Shown here piece by piece: positions 47,427-56,141 of a stretch of DNA of 64,000 nucleotides. The notes below the pieces were generated by a model. The model had not been told where the DNA came from and did not search any database. It saw only the letters and a program-made list of their open reading frames with translations. Location of the stretch: positions 1 to 64,000 of the forward strand of contig CAVOTA010000002.1 of the NCBI GenBank assembly GCA_963699055.1, in the 5' to 3' direction. Each line of letters begins with the position of its first letter. Within the stretch, counting starts at the first letter, position 1. This DNA comes from Bog-756 sp963699055 (GTDB lineage Bacteria > Actinomycetota > Acidimicrobiia > Acidimicrobiales > RAAP-2). The position numbers and the translations under genes are program-made.

Positions 47427-48927
47427 CGTGCACGGCTTCTTGACGTACGACCGGGAGCTCCCGGCCCGCCGGCCGGTGCCGGTCCGGCTCCGGGACTGGA
47501 AGGAGGTCTACGAGCCGTCCGAGCCCGGGGTCGCCGGCCGCCAGGGTGCCCGTTGCATGGACTGCGGTATCCCGTTCTGCCACGAGGGCTGCCCGCTGGG
47601 CAACCTGATCCCCGAGTGGAACGACCTCGTGTACCGGGAGGACTGGTCGGGAGCCATCGAGCGCCTGCACGCCACCAACAACTTCCCCGAGTTCACGGGC
47701 CGGCTGTGCCCGGCGCCGTGCGAGGGGGCGTGCGTGCTCGGCATCAACGCCGACCCGGTCACCATCGAGCGGATCGAGTACGAGATCGTGGAACGGGCGT
47801 GGTCGGAGGGCTGGGTCGCCCCGGTGCGTCCGGCCGTCCCCACCGGCCGGCGCGTCGCCGTGGTCGGCTCGGGGCCGGCCGGCCTGGCCGCCGCCCAGCA
47901 GCTGCGCCGGGCCGGGCACGACGTGGTCGTCTTCGAGCGGGCCGAGCGCCCCGGCGGCCTGCTGCGCTACGGGATCCCCGAGTTCAAGATGGAGAAGGCG
48001 GTGCTGGACCGTCGGCTGGACCAGCTGGAGGCCGAGGGCGTGGAGTTCCGCTGCGGGGTGTCGGTGGGCGCACCGTCCGCCGCGGTTCCCCGTGGCGCGG
48101 CCACCGACGCCACGGTGGTGCCGGGCGCCGACCTGGTGGCCGGGTACGACGCCGTCGTGCTGGCCGGGGGGGCGACCCTGCCCCGTGACCTTCCGGTCCC
48201 GGGCCGCCAGCTCGACGGGATCCACCGGGCGATGGACTACCTGAAGCCGTCCAACATGGTGCAGGAGGGGACGCTGGCCACCGTGCCGGTGAGTGCGGCG
48301 GGCAAGCACGTGGTCATCATCGGCGGGGGCGACACCGGCGCCGACTGCCTGGGCACCGCCCACCGCCAGGGTGCCCTCAGCGTCCACCAGCTGGAGATCA
48401 TGCCCGAGCCCCCGACGGGCCGGGCCGGCGACAACCCGTGGCCGACCTGGCCGCTCATCCTGCGGACGTCGTCGGCCCTCGAGGAGGGCGGCGAGCGGAT
48501 CTTCTCGGTCACCACCGACGAGTTCGTCGACGACGGGTCGGGTGCCGTGGCCGGACTGCGGGGCCACGAGGTCGAGCTGACCACCGGTCCCGACGGTCGG
48601 CCGTCGTTCACCCCGGTGGCGGGCAGCGAGTTCGAGCTGCCCTGCCAGCTGGTGCTCCTGGCCATGGGCTTCCTGGGCGCCGAGCCCGACGGGGTGGTCG
48701 CCGACCTGGGACTCGAGCTCGACGCCCGGGGCAGTGTGCGGGCCGACCACGGGTGGTCGACCAACGTGGACGGCGTCTTCGTCTGCGGGGACATGACCCG
48801 CGGCCAGAGTCTCATCGTCTGGGCCATCGCCGAGGGGCGTTCGGCCGCCGCCGCCGTCGACCGGCACCTGATGGGACGCACCTCGCTGCCGGCACCGCTG
48901 GAACCCGGACAGCTCGCCCTGCGGTAG
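47419..48927 (+). CDS. gltD: Glutamate synthase small subunit
   Basis: 502 aa, GTG start 8 bp inside gltB. ARCMDCGIPFCHEGCPLGNLIP and the later CPAPCEGACVL carry the cysteines for the two 4Fe-4S clusters; VAVVGSGPAGLAAAQQLRRA binds FAD and HVVIIGGGDTGADCLGTA binds NADPH. It feeds electrons to GltB. FVCGDMTRGQSLIVWAIAEG ends the flavin domain. Confidence 0.96.
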   Translation: MGDVHGFLTYDRELPARRPVPVRLRDWKEVYEPSEPGVAGRQGARCMDCGIPFCHEGCPLGNLIPEWNDLVYREDWSGAIERLHATNNFPEFTGRLCPAPCEGACVLGINADPVTIERIEYEIVERAWSEGWVAPVRPAVPTGRRVAVVGSGPAGLAAAQQLRRAGHDVVVFERAERPGGLLRYGIPEFKMEKAVLDRRLDQLEAEGVEFRCGVSVGAPSAAVPRGAATDATVVPGADLVAGYDAVVLAGGATLPRDLPVPGRQLDGIHRAMDYLKPSNMVQEGTLATVPVSAAGKHVVIIGGGDTGADCLGTAHRQGALSVHQLEIMPEPPTGRAGDNPWPTWPLILRTSSALEEGGERIFSVTTDEFVDDGSGAVAGLRGHEVELTTGPDGRPSFTPVAGSEFELPCQLVLLAMGFLGAEPDGVVADLGLELDARGSVRADHGWSTNVDGVFVCGDMTRGQSLIVWAIAEGRSAAAAVDRHLMGRTSLPAPLEPGQLALR

Positions 48928-49014
48928 GCGCCGTGGGCCACGCTCCGTGGCGATCGGCGTCGGCGGCCCAGACCGGGCTGGCATGATGTGGAGCCGCAGG
49001 GGGAGGTGACCGGG

Positions 49015-49701
49015 ATGGCCGAGGGAACGGCACGAGCCACGCGTGGGCGCAGGAGGTGGTCGGCGGCACCGGTGGTGGCGCTGGCCGTGCTGGCCGTGCT
49101 GGCTGGCTGCTCGTCGGCCGCCCCGGCCGTCCCGAGCGTGATCGTGGTCGGCGACGCCCCCATGGCCGTGGCCCGTCCCCAGGTGGCGGCCATCCTCCAC
49201 CCCGTCTACTCGCCGACGTTCCTCGTCCGTCCCGCCGGCACCATCGCCCGACTGTCGTCCCTGTTGGGCACGACCATGGCCTCGTCGGGAACGCCCAGGG
49301 TGGTCGTGACCGACGTCGGCACCACGGACGCCCTGCACCCGGCGGTCGTGACCGCCGCCGCCCCGCTCGCCCCGTTGGTGACGGCGACGGCTGGCGTCCC
49401 CTGCGTGGTCCTCACCACGGTGGACCTCCAGACCGACGAACGGTCCGGGGGCACGGTGGCCGCCCGGGTCAACCACGAGATCGTGCAGCTGGCCGCGGCC
49501 GACCCGGAGCGGTACAAGGTGGTGGACTGGAACGAATTCCTCGCCACCCTGCCCCCGCCGAGTGTCCCGACCTACCTCGAAGCGGGCAGCGTCCTGGAGA
49601 CGGCCGCCGGCGCCCACTGGCTGGCCACCGCCGACCTGGCCGCCGTGCGGGCGTGCGGGACCCGGCACCAGCCGACGGTGGTCGGGCCGAATCCGGCCTG
49701 A
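49015..49701 (+). CDS. Lipoprotein with degenerate SGNH-like fold
   Basis: 228 aa from ATG 49015, with GGGGAGGTGACC just upstream. A basic N-terminus leads to VVALAVLAVLAGCSS, a lipobox, so it is membrane-anchored outside. The mature part shows VIVVGDAPMAV and VVVTDVGTTDAL, which look like the block I and III strands of SGNH hydrolases, but the nucleophile Ser is Ala (GDA), the Asn is not kept and no DxxH pair is found at the end. It may be an inactive relative of the enzyme at 28680. Function unknown. Confidence 0.6.
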   Translation: MAEGTARATRGRRRWSAAPVVALAVLAVLAGCSSAAPAVPSVIVVGDAPMAVARPQVAAILHPVYSPTFLVRPAGTIARLSSLLGTTMASSGTPRVVVTDVGTTDALHPAVVTAAAPLAPLVTATAGVPCVVLTTVDLQTDERSGGTVAARVNHEIVQLAAADPERYKVVDWNEFLATLPPPSVPTYLEAGSVLETAAGAHWLATADLAAVRACGTRHQPTVVGPNPA

Positions 49702-49735
49702 TCCGACGCCGTCCCGGGTCGGGCAGACTGAGGGC

Positions 49736-50326
49736 GTGGACACCCGCCAGGCGAGCACCGACGACCTCCCCGCCGTGGCGGCCACGCTGGCCGGGGCGTT
49801 CGTCGCCGACCCGGCCTGGTCGTGGGTCTTCCCCGACCCGGACCGGCGTGAGGCGCAGCTGACCGAGGTGTGGAGCCTGCTGCTCGATGCCGCCGTCGGG
49901 CACGGATGGGTGCGGATGACCCCAAGGGCCGAGGCCGCCACCGTGTGGATCCCTCCCGGCCTGCCCGAACTGCCCCCGCCCCACGACGCCCGGATCGGGC
50001 CCCTGTTCCACCGGCTCCTCGGTCCCGACGTGGGTCGGTCGGACGCGCTGATGGAGCGGTTCTCGACGGCCCACCCGCCCGCGCCCGACCACTACTACCT
50101 GAGCCTCTTCGGGACCCGGCCGGAGCACCGGGGTCGGGGGATCGGGATGACCCTGCTGGCCGACGACCTGGAACGGATCGACGCCGAGGGCCGTCCCGCC
50201 TACCTGGAGTCGACCAACGCCGCCAACCTGGCCCGGTACCGGTCGGTCGGGTTCGCCGACCGCGACACGTTCGCGCTGCCCGACGGCGGTCCCGCCGTCA
50301 CCACCATGTGGCGGGACGCCCGCTGA
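49736..50326 (+). CDS. GNAT-family N-acetyltransferase
   Basis: 196 aa from GTG 49736. LSLFGTRPEHRGRGIGMTLL holds the acetyl-CoA pyrophosphate loop (R/Q-x-x-G-x-G), and AYLESTNAANLARYRSVGF is the usual last helix-strand of the GNAT fold. DPAWSWVFPDP near the N-terminus and VWIPPG are common to the subgroup found in streptomycetes. The acceptor substrate cannot be told. Confidence 0.85.
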   Translation: MDTRQASTDDLPAVAATLAGAFVADPAWSWVFPDPDRREAQLTEVWSLLLDAAVGHGWVRMTPRAEAATVWIPPGLPELPPPHDARIGPLFHRLLGPDVGRSDALMERFSTAHPPAPDHYYLSLFGTRPEHRGRGIGMTLLADDLERIDAEGRPAYLESTNAANLARYRSVGFADRDTFALPDGGPAVTTMWRDAR

Positions 50327-50424
50327 CGGGCGGGACCGGGCACCGCACCGCCGGCGGCAGACCGGACGACGACGGAGCGCGTCATGCGACGGCCTGGTAC
50401 CGGCGACGCTTCGGGTCGGACCCG

Positions 50425-50595
50425 ATGCGGGCGGGCGCCCAGCTGCTGATCCCGTGCGTCGACGGACCGTCGTCGGCCCGCCTCGAGACCTTCCCCCCGA
50501 GGATCGAGATCGAGGTGGACGGCGGGCTGTACGTGCTGGCCGACGACGGACCGGTCCCGGCCTGGCGCTACCACTTCGTGCAGCCGGTCGGCTGA
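50425..50595 (+). CDS. Small hypothetical protein
   Basis: 56 aa from ATG 50425, rich in strands (LLIPCVDG, RIEIEVDGGLYVLADDG, WRYHFVQPVG). The frame stays protein-like for about 13 codons upstream (ATAWYRRRFGSDP) without a start codon, so the N-terminus is uncertain. No family recognised. Nothing else was found in 50327-50741 except the box at 50687. Confidence 0.4.
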   Translation: MRAGAQLLIPCVDGPSSARLETFPPRIEIEVDGGLYVLADDGPVPAWRYHFVQPVG

Positions 50596-50686
50596 CCGGA
50601 GCGGGGCGGGCCCGACGGCGCCGGTCCGCCCGGGTCCGCCCCACCCCGTCCCGGGGGCCTGCCCGGTGTCCGGGGGAGGGGGGCGG

Positions 50687-50692
50687 TAGACT
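50687..50692 (+). promoter_or_regulatory. -10 box for desaturase gene
   Basis: TAGACT, 49 nt before the GTG at 50742; gives a leadered message. Confidence 0.4.
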
Positions 50693-50741
50693 GGGACCCT
50701 CCAGGGGAGTGGCGTCCTCGTCCCGAGCGAGAAGAGCGCGT

Positions 50742-51830
50742 GTGTCCCAGATCCCCGCAGGTGCCACCGGAACGGTGGAGGCGCCGACCGCCCCCACCTC
50801 CCTCAAGCCGGTCATCGACGCCCTGCCCGACTCGGTCTACGACAACCCGACCTGGCGGGGCATGGCCTACTTCGCCCGCGATGCCACCATGTACGTGGCG
50901 CTGCTGGCCGTACTGGTGGCCGTGTCGAACGTCGCCGCCGTGCTCGCCCTCGAGGTGGTGATGGCCCTGGTCGTCTCGGCGCTCTTCGTGGTGGGCCACG
51001 ACGCCGCCCACGGTGCCCTGTTCTCCTCCAAGCGCATGAACTCGACGGTCGCCCACCTGGCCTTCCTCCCGAGCTTCCACGTCTACGAAGGATGGATCCT
51101 GGGCCACAACCGGGTGCACCACCCCTACACGGTCCGCCAGGGCTACGACTTCGTGTGGCACCCCGTCACGCCCGAGGAGTTCGCCGCACTGGGCTGGTGG
51201 CGGCGGGCCGTCCACCGCTTCGAGTGGTCCTGGGTCGGCTCCGGCGCCTACTACGCCCACCAGGTGTGGTGGAAGAAGATGATGGTGGGGGGCAACCCCG
51301 CCCGGTGGGTCAAGGCGATCCGGCGTGACCGGTGGATCGTGACCGCCTTCGTCGCCGGCATGCTGGTCCTGTTCACGGCGATCGGCATGGCGTCGGGCGA
51401 CTCGGTCGCCGGCATCGTGTGGCTCGACGTCCGTACGGTCGTCCTCCCGTTCGTCGGCTTCGCCTGGTTCATCGGGACCATGGTCCACGTGCACCACATC
51501 GCCCCCGAGATCCGGTGGTGGAAGAAGTCGGAGTGGACCAAGTTCAAGGCCCAGATGGAGGGCACCACCGTCCTGCGGGCGCCGAAGGGCTGCAATTTCT
51601 TCTTCCACTGGATCATGGTCCACGTCCCCCACCACGTGGACATGCGGGTGCCGATGTACCACCTCGAGGAGGCGGCCGACGCCATCGAGGCGGCGTTCCC
51701 CGGGACCGTCATCGACAAGCCGCTCCGGTTCCGCGACTTCGTCGCCAACTCCCGGGCGTGCAAGCTGTACGACTTCGACGAGGGACGCTGGTACACCTAC
51801 GCCGCGGCCCGACGCCACCTGGCCGCCTGA
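50742..51830 (+). CDS. Membrane fatty acid desaturase-like diiron enzyme
   Basis: 362 aa from GTG 50742. The three His boxes are clear: GHDAAH (about residue 86), GHNRVHH (about 122) and HVPHH (about 294), plus HVHH near 247. Two hydrophobic hairpins, VALLAVLVAVSNVAAVLAL and FVAGMLVLFTAIGMA, cross the membrane. This is the FA_desaturase superfamily, whose members put double bonds or hydroxyls in acyl chains or carotenoids. Acyl desaturase is the more likely; a hydroxylase is possible. Confidence 0.85.
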   Translation: MSQIPAGATGTVEAPTAPTSLKPVIDALPDSVYDNPTWRGMAYFARDATMYVALLAVLVAVSNVAAVLALEVVMALVVSALFVVGHDAAHGALFSSKRMNSTVAHLAFLPSFHVYEGWILGHNRVHHPYTVRQGYDFVWHPVTPEEFAALGWWRRAVHRFEWSWVGSGAYYAHQVWWKKMMVGGNPARWVKAIRRDRWIVTAFVAGMLVLFTAIGMASGDSVAGIVWLDVRTVVLPFVGFAWFIGTMVHVHHIAPEIRWWKKSEWTKFKAQMEGTTVLRAPKGCNFFFHWIMVHVPHHVDMRVPMYHLEEAADAIEAAFPGTVIDKPLRFRDFVANSRACKLYDFDEGRWYTYAAARRHLAA

Positions 51831-51845
51831 CGGACCGTCCGCTGG

Positions 51846-51866
51846 ACCGACCGTCGGCCGGTCGGT
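51846..51866 (+). terminator. Hairpin after desaturase gene
   Basis: 8-bp stem (51846-51853 with 51859-51866), 5-nt loop, 16 bp past the stop codon; no T run. Confidence 0.5.
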
Positions 51867-52056
51867 GCGGGGAGCGCAGGGCTGACCGGCCGTTCGGCGG
51901 TGCCGACCCCTCTCACCAGGTAGCTCTCACGCCATGACGTCGTGGCACCACTCGCTGCAGTCACGGGGATGGGACCTTCGGCCCTGGAGACAGGGGGTCC
52001 CGGAGTTCCAGACTCAGAGGACTGCGGAACGTGAGCGGAACGAGTGAGGGGCACCC

Positions 52057-52941
52057 ATGAGCGGATCTGACCCGACGGGTCGCGGGAAGGGCGCGGCGAC
52101 GGAGGAGGTACTCGACCTCGACGCTCTCGAGCGACGCCTCCCCGAGCTGCGGGAGCGCTACGCGGCGGCTCCGCCGTTCCCCCACATCGCGCTGGACGAC
52201 TTCCTCGCCCCCGAGGTGGCCCACGCCGCCGTGGCCGAGGTCGAGCCGGTCGACCGTGAGCACTGGGTGAACTACGTCCACGCCAACGAGCGCAAGTTCG
52301 CCAACACGGATCCCGACACCTGGGGCCCCACCCTCCACGCCGTGTGGGAGGAGCTCACCTCGCCGCGGTTCCTCCGCTTCCTCAGCGGGTTGACCGGGGT
52401 GGACGGCCTGGTGGCCGACCCGTCGCTGGAAGGTGCCGGACTGCACCAGACCCGTGCCGGCGGCTTCCTCAACATCCATGCCGACTTCACCGTCCACCCC
52501 CATGAGCAGAACTGGCACCGTCGGGTCAACCTGCTCGTCTACCTGAACGAGGACTGGCACCCCGAGTACGGCGGTGACCTCGAGCTGTGGAGCCGGGACA
52601 TGCGCACGCGGGTGGAGGTGGTCGCCCCGGTGGCCAACCGCGCCGTGGTGTTCACCACCGGGTCCGACACCTGGCACGGGCACCCCGACCCGTTGCGCTG
52701 CCCGCCCGACCGGGCCCGCCGGTCGTTGGCCATCTACTACTACACGGTCGAGGACCACCCCCAGGCCCGTTCGACGGAGTACCGGGCGCGCCCCGGCGAC
52801 GGGCCCAAGGCCGTCGTCATCTGGCTCGACAAGGAGCTGGTCCGGGCCTACGACTGGATCAAGCGTCGGATCGGTGTGTCGGACCGCTCGTCGAGTCGCC
52901 TGCTCGGCGGATTCGGTCCGAAGCGTACGGGCACCGACTGA
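52057..52941 (+). CDS. 2-oxoglutarate/Fe(II)-dependent oxygenase
   Basis: 294 aa. GFLNIHADFTVHPHEQNW carries the HxD iron ligands, TGSDTWHGHPDPL the distal His, and ARRSLAIYYYT the Arg that binds 2-oxoglutarate, all in order at normal spacing. YLNEDWHPEYGGDLELW is usual for the prolyl-4-hydroxylase-like group. The substrate is not known. There are about 225 bp before it with no gene. Confidence 0.85.
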   Translation: MSGSDPTGRGKGAATEEVLDLDALERRLPELRERYAAAPPFPHIALDDFLAPEVAHAAVAEVEPVDREHWVNYVHANERKFANTDPDTWGPTLHAVWEELTSPRFLRFLSGLTGVDGLVADPSLEGAGLHQTRAGGFLNIHADFTVHPHEQNWHRRVNLLVYLNEDWHPEYGGDLELWSRDMRTRVEVVAPVANRAVVFTTGSDTWHGHPDPLRCPPDRARRSLAIYYYTVEDHPQARSTEYRARPGDGPKAVVIWLDKELVRAYDWIKRRIGVSDRSSSRLLGGFGPKRTGTD

Positions 52942-52951
52942 GCCTGAGGCC

Positions 52952-52968
52952 CCCGGCCGTCGGCCGGG
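52952..52968. terminator. Small hairpin between convergent genes
   Basis: 7-bp stem (52952-52958 with 52962-52968) with a 3-nt loop, 11 bp past the oxygenase stop. Confidence 0.45.
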
Positions 52969-53082
52969 TCCAGCCCGGTCGGGTGGCGCCTCCGGAGGGG
53001 TCCCGCCCCGCCTGGAGCGGACCGAGAGCGCCGCTACGCCACGACCTGCGGGCTCCCCGGAAGGCGGGGTGCCCCACCGTGG

Positions 53083-53877
53083 TCAGCTCTCTGGTTGCCA
53101 GTCCGGGTCGATCTCGAAGAACTGGTGCACGAGCCCTTCGAGCCCGAGGGCGAACAACGTCCAGTCCTCGTCCTCCCCGTTCGGCCCGGTCGGCCGGGTG
53201 ACGTACTCGATCGTTCCGTTGATGCGGTGGCGCAGGGCGAATCCCTGGTCCAACGCCACGAGAACCATCACGAACTCGGAGATGTCCGATCCAGCTCGGA
53301 TCCGCAATCCGAGGAAGGCTGCCAATGCGGTGAACGTCTCCTCCCACATCGTGGTGAACGACGTGTATCCCTCGCGGAGGGGAAGCAGAATCCGTTCCCG
53401 CTGCTCGGCATCTGCAGTCGTGATGGCCGTCGCGACCACATGCATCCAGAGCGGATAGTTGGGCGACTCGGCCGTGGTGACGGCGTTTGCCTGACCACCT
53501 ACCCGGCACACCTGTCGCACGAGCCGGGCCCGTGACTCCGGACTCGAACGGTCAGCCTCTCCGAGGAGCTGACCCAGGGCATCGAAGATGAGACCCAGTT
53601 CCGGCCGGGACTGGTCGTCGGCCACTGCCGCAAGGACGTCGGCTTGGAACTCGGCCTGGTTCTCCCAGACCCGCTTGATCAACGAGGCGTTGGTCACCTG
53701 GATGCCCGTGCGCACCTTGACCTGGTCGCGGACACGCTTGAAGGTGATGTTCGTGGAACCGGTCGTCAGGCCTTCCTCCCGTAGGATCTCGAGGGCCGCC
53801 TGGAGGAACATCGAACGCAGTTCCGCCCGAGTCACGCGTGGTCTGGGGCCCCCACCCCCCGTGCTCAGTGCCCCCAT
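53083..53877 (-). CDS. TetR-like regulator
   Basis: 264 aa from ATG 53877. VTRAELRSMFLQAALEILREE followed by TNASLIKRVWENQAEFQADVL looks like a TetR DNA-binding domain, in a longer version with about ten extra residues in helix 2-3 (FKRVRDQVKVRTGIQV). The rest is helical, the ligand domain. It is divergent from the ABC genes at 54326, so it likely represses them. TACAGT ends 8 nt before the ATG; a palindrome GTACC-N5-GGTAC (53889-53903) overlaps it and is the probable operator. An open frame continues upstream to 54486 but the first part is from an IS remnant, see there. Confidence 0.75.
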   Translation of the reverse strand: MGALSTGGGGPRPRVTRAELRSMFLQAALEILREEGLTTGSTNITFKRVRDQVKVRTGIQVTNASLIKRVWENQAEFQADVLAAVADDQSRPELGLIFDALGQLLGEADRSSPESRARLVRQVCRVGGQANAVTTAESPNYPLWMHVVATAITTADAEQRERILLPLREGYTSFTTMWEETFTALAAFLGLRIRAGSDISEFVMVLVALDQGFALRHRINGTIEYVTRPTGPNGEDEDWTLFALGLEGLVHQFFEIDPDWQPES

Positions 53878-53885
53878 CGGGGACA

Positions 53886-53891
53886 ACTGTA
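53886..53891 (-). promoter_or_regulatory. -10 box for TetR gene
   Basis: TACAGT on the minus strand, 8 nt before the ATG at 53877. Confidence 0.5.
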
Positions 53892-53903
53892 CCCAAGCGG
53901 TAC
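53889..53903. promoter_or_regulatory. Likely TetR operator
   Basis: Inverted repeat GTACC-CAAGC-GGTAC; overlaps the -10 box of the TetR gene, so bound protein would block its own promoter. Confidence 0.5.
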
Positions 53904-54036
53904 GTACGTCCTCGTCATCGACGAGGATCGAGGTGATGGACCCCCCCCGGTTCCGTGCGTGCTCCGGCCCGTGGGTGACCGCTCCGAGAGCGGGTGCCGT
54001 CCGACGGCCGCAGGCGGGCTCGAACGCTGCCGGCGT

Positions 54037-54114
54037 GACGTGGCTGTCGCACGCCTCGGCCATGGCGTTGGCGTAGCTGTCACCGGTGGAGCCGATCCAC
54101 CGAACTCTCCCTCG
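54037..54114 (-). pseudogene. Remnant of IS3-type transposase
   Basis: On the minus strand the frame reads VRWIGSTGDSYANAMAEA. This matches the conserved integrase-core stretch of IS3-family transposases, usually (S/W)IGSVGDSYDNAMAES, which carries the last acidic residue of the DDE triad (the Glu of AE). The Asp of DN is Ala here and nothing of the family is seen on either side, so it is a short, decayed piece. It lies in the 448-bp gap between the TetR and ABC genes. Confidence 0.5.
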
Positions 54115-54325
54115 TGGGTCAAGGAGGATGCATTCGGGCAGGCAGCTGTCGCGTCGTCGCCGGTGACCGACAGGCCGCGCCCCGCCCGGGCCCGAACCGC
54201 CGCTGACCACGTGCATCACGCCGACGCCACCGGTCCGAATCCGGTACGTGTCCACTGCCGAGGATCGGGCATGCCACCCCTCGGGCCCTGGACGAGGACA
54301 CCGGACGACTAGCCTCGCGGCCTGC

Positions 54326-55258
54326 ATGCGCGACACGCCGCGAACGACCCGACAAGGTCCTGCGATCCAGACCTCCGGGCTCACCAAGACGTTCGGGGGG
54401 ACCCATGCGGTCCGGGATCTCGACCTGCGGGTCGAGGCGGGAGAGATCTTCGGGTTCCTCGGACCGAATGGCGCCGGCAAGACCACGACGATTCGGCTGC
54501 TCCTCGACCTCCAGCACCCGACGTCAGGAACGGCCCGGCTGCTCGGCCTCGACGCCCACGATGACTGCCTGGTCGTCCATCGCCAGGTCGGCTACCTGCC
54601 GGGCGAACTCTCCCTGATCGGGCGCATGAGAGTCCGCGACCAACTGGAATGGGTGGCTCGGGCTCGCAATCTGCCCGACACGAGCTATGCCCGCGACCTC
54701 GCCGAGCGATTCGACCTGGACCTCCACCGCCGCATCGAGGAACTCTCCAAGGGGAACCGCCAGAAGGTCGGGATCCTGCTGGCCTTCATGCACGAGCCCG
54801 AGCTGCTCATCCTCGATGAGCCGACCTCGGGACTCGACCCATTGATGAAGGACCGGTTCGAGCAACTGCTACGCGAGACGGCCGCATCCGGACGGACGGT
54901 CTTCCTGTCGTCCCACGAACTCGACGAGGTGCAGCGTGTGGTCGATCGGGTCGGCCTCATCAAGGAAGGACGTCTCATCCGTGCGGACGTCGTGGAGAAC
55001 CTGCAAGCCAAAGCACCGAGGACGGTTGAGATCACGTTCCAGGGCCCGGTGGATCCGAGTGTGTTCGCCATCGACGGCGTTCGCAAGGTGACGACCACGG
55101 GCGCACTCGTCACCCTCGAGGTCAGCGGTCCGATCGGCCACCTGCTTCAGGTGGCTGCGCCTCTGCATCCGATCGACCTCGTCACCCATGAAGCGAGCCT
55201 CGATCAACTCTTCCTGGAGTTCTACCGGGACTCGGACAGCGATGACCATGCGTCTTGA
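54326..55258 (+). CDS. ABC exporter ATP-binding protein
   Basis: 310 aa from ATG 54326. FLGPNGAGKTTTIRLLL (Walker A), ELSKGNRQKVGILLAF (signature, LSKGN for LSGGN), LLILDEPTSGLD (Walker B) and SSHELDEVQ (switch His) are all present, with the C-terminal DUF4162-type extension common to drug-export ATPases. It is translated with the permease gene (17-bp overlap). Codon use here is less GC-biased than in the neighbours. Confidence 0.93.
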   Translation: MRDTPRTTRQGPAIQTSGLTKTFGGTHAVRDLDLRVEAGEIFGFLGPNGAGKTTTIRLLLDLQHPTSGTARLLGLDAHDDCLVVHRQVGYLPGELSLIGRMRVRDQLEWVARARNLPDTSYARDLAERFDLDLHRRIEELSKGNRQKVGILLAFMHEPELLILDEPTSGLDPLMKDRFEQLLRETAASGRTVFLSSHELDEVQRVVDRVGLIKEGRLIRADVVENLQAKAPRTVEITFQGPVDPSVFAIDGVRKVTTTGALVTLEVSGPIGHLLQVAAPLHPIDLVTHEASLDQLFLEFYRDSDSDDHAS

Positions 55259-56036
55259 GATCTTCCGGCTCGACCTCGGCATGCGGCGCAGAATCCTCGC
55301 CGTCTACACCCTCGGTACGGCCCTGTATGCGCTGATCATCGTGGCCCTGTATCCGACATTCGAACACTCGACGGGCCTCGACAACCTCACGAAGAACTCG
55401 CCGACGATGGCCGCCCTGTTCGGCGCAAGTGGATCGATCACCTCACCGGCCGGATGGCTCGAGGTCAACCTGTACGCCAACTTCTTCCCACTGGTGGTGT
55501 TGCTGGCCACCATCGGATACGGCGCATCCTCGGTCGCAGGCCAAGACGAAGACGGCACGCTGGCCATGGTCACGACCCTGCCGATCCGGCGCCGGCGGAT
55601 CACGGTGGAGAAGGCTCTGGCGATGGCCGCACAGTCCGTCGTCATCGTGGCCGTCACGACGGCGTTCATCGCCATCGGCTACGCATTCGACATCACGGTC
55701 GGCGTCGCCGACATGCTCGGAGCATCCGTCGGCGTAGCGCTTCTCGGCATCGATCTCGGACTGGTCGCACTGGTGGTCGGAGCCGCCACGGGGCGTCGGG
55801 GGATCGCACTCGGCGCCGCCAGCGCACTCGGCGCCGTCTCGTACCTCGTCAGCTCCCTGGCGCCGGTGGTCCACTGGATCCGACCCCTGAGATTCGCCTC
55901 ACTCTTCTACTGGTCGGTCGGGAACAACCAATTGACGATGGGAACCAGCCCGAGCGAGGTCGGCGTTCTGGTCGGTGTCGCACTCGTGCTCGTCGTGTCG
56001 GCGATCCTGGCGTTCGAACGACTGGACCTGCATTGA
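55242..56036 (+). CDS. ABC-2 type permease
   Basis: 264 aa, ATG 55242 or 55248. Six hydrophobic segments, among them TLGTALYALIIVALYP, FPLVVLLATIGYGASSVAG, VVIVAVTTAFIAIGY, ALLGIDLGLVALVVGAA, GAASALGAVSYLVSSLA and VGVLVGVALVLVVSAILAF. The cytoplasmic coupling helix has GQDEDGTLAMVTTLPIRR, typical of ABC-2 drug/lipid exporters. Works with the ATPase before it; the substrate is unknown, though TetR control suggests a toxic compound. Confidence 0.88.
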   Translation: MTMRLEIFRLDLGMRRRILAVYTLGTALYALIIVALYPTFEHSTGLDNLTKNSPTMAALFGASGSITSPAGWLEVNLYANFFPLVVLLATIGYGASSVAGQDEDGTLAMVTTLPIRRRRITVEKALAMAAQSVVIVAVTTAFIAIGYAFDITVGVADMLGASVGVALLGIDLGLVALVVGAATGRRGIALGAASALGAVSYLVSSLAPVVHWIRPLRFASLFYWSVGNNQLTMGTSPSEVGVLVGVALVLVVSAILAFERLDLH

Positions 56037-56141
56037 CCAGCGACCCGGCCCCTGGCGGACCGATGACAGTCTGACCAGCCCGTGGGGTCCCTCCTCGTGT
56101 CGCTCGGGGCACGCGGAGCGGATCTCGGGCAGCATGGATCC

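Noticed and set aside
53878..54486. N-terminal extension of the TetR protein
   Set aside because: The frame is open but the extension has an IS3-like fragment and Arg/Pro-rich filler; a -10 box and a palindrome lie just before ATG 53877.
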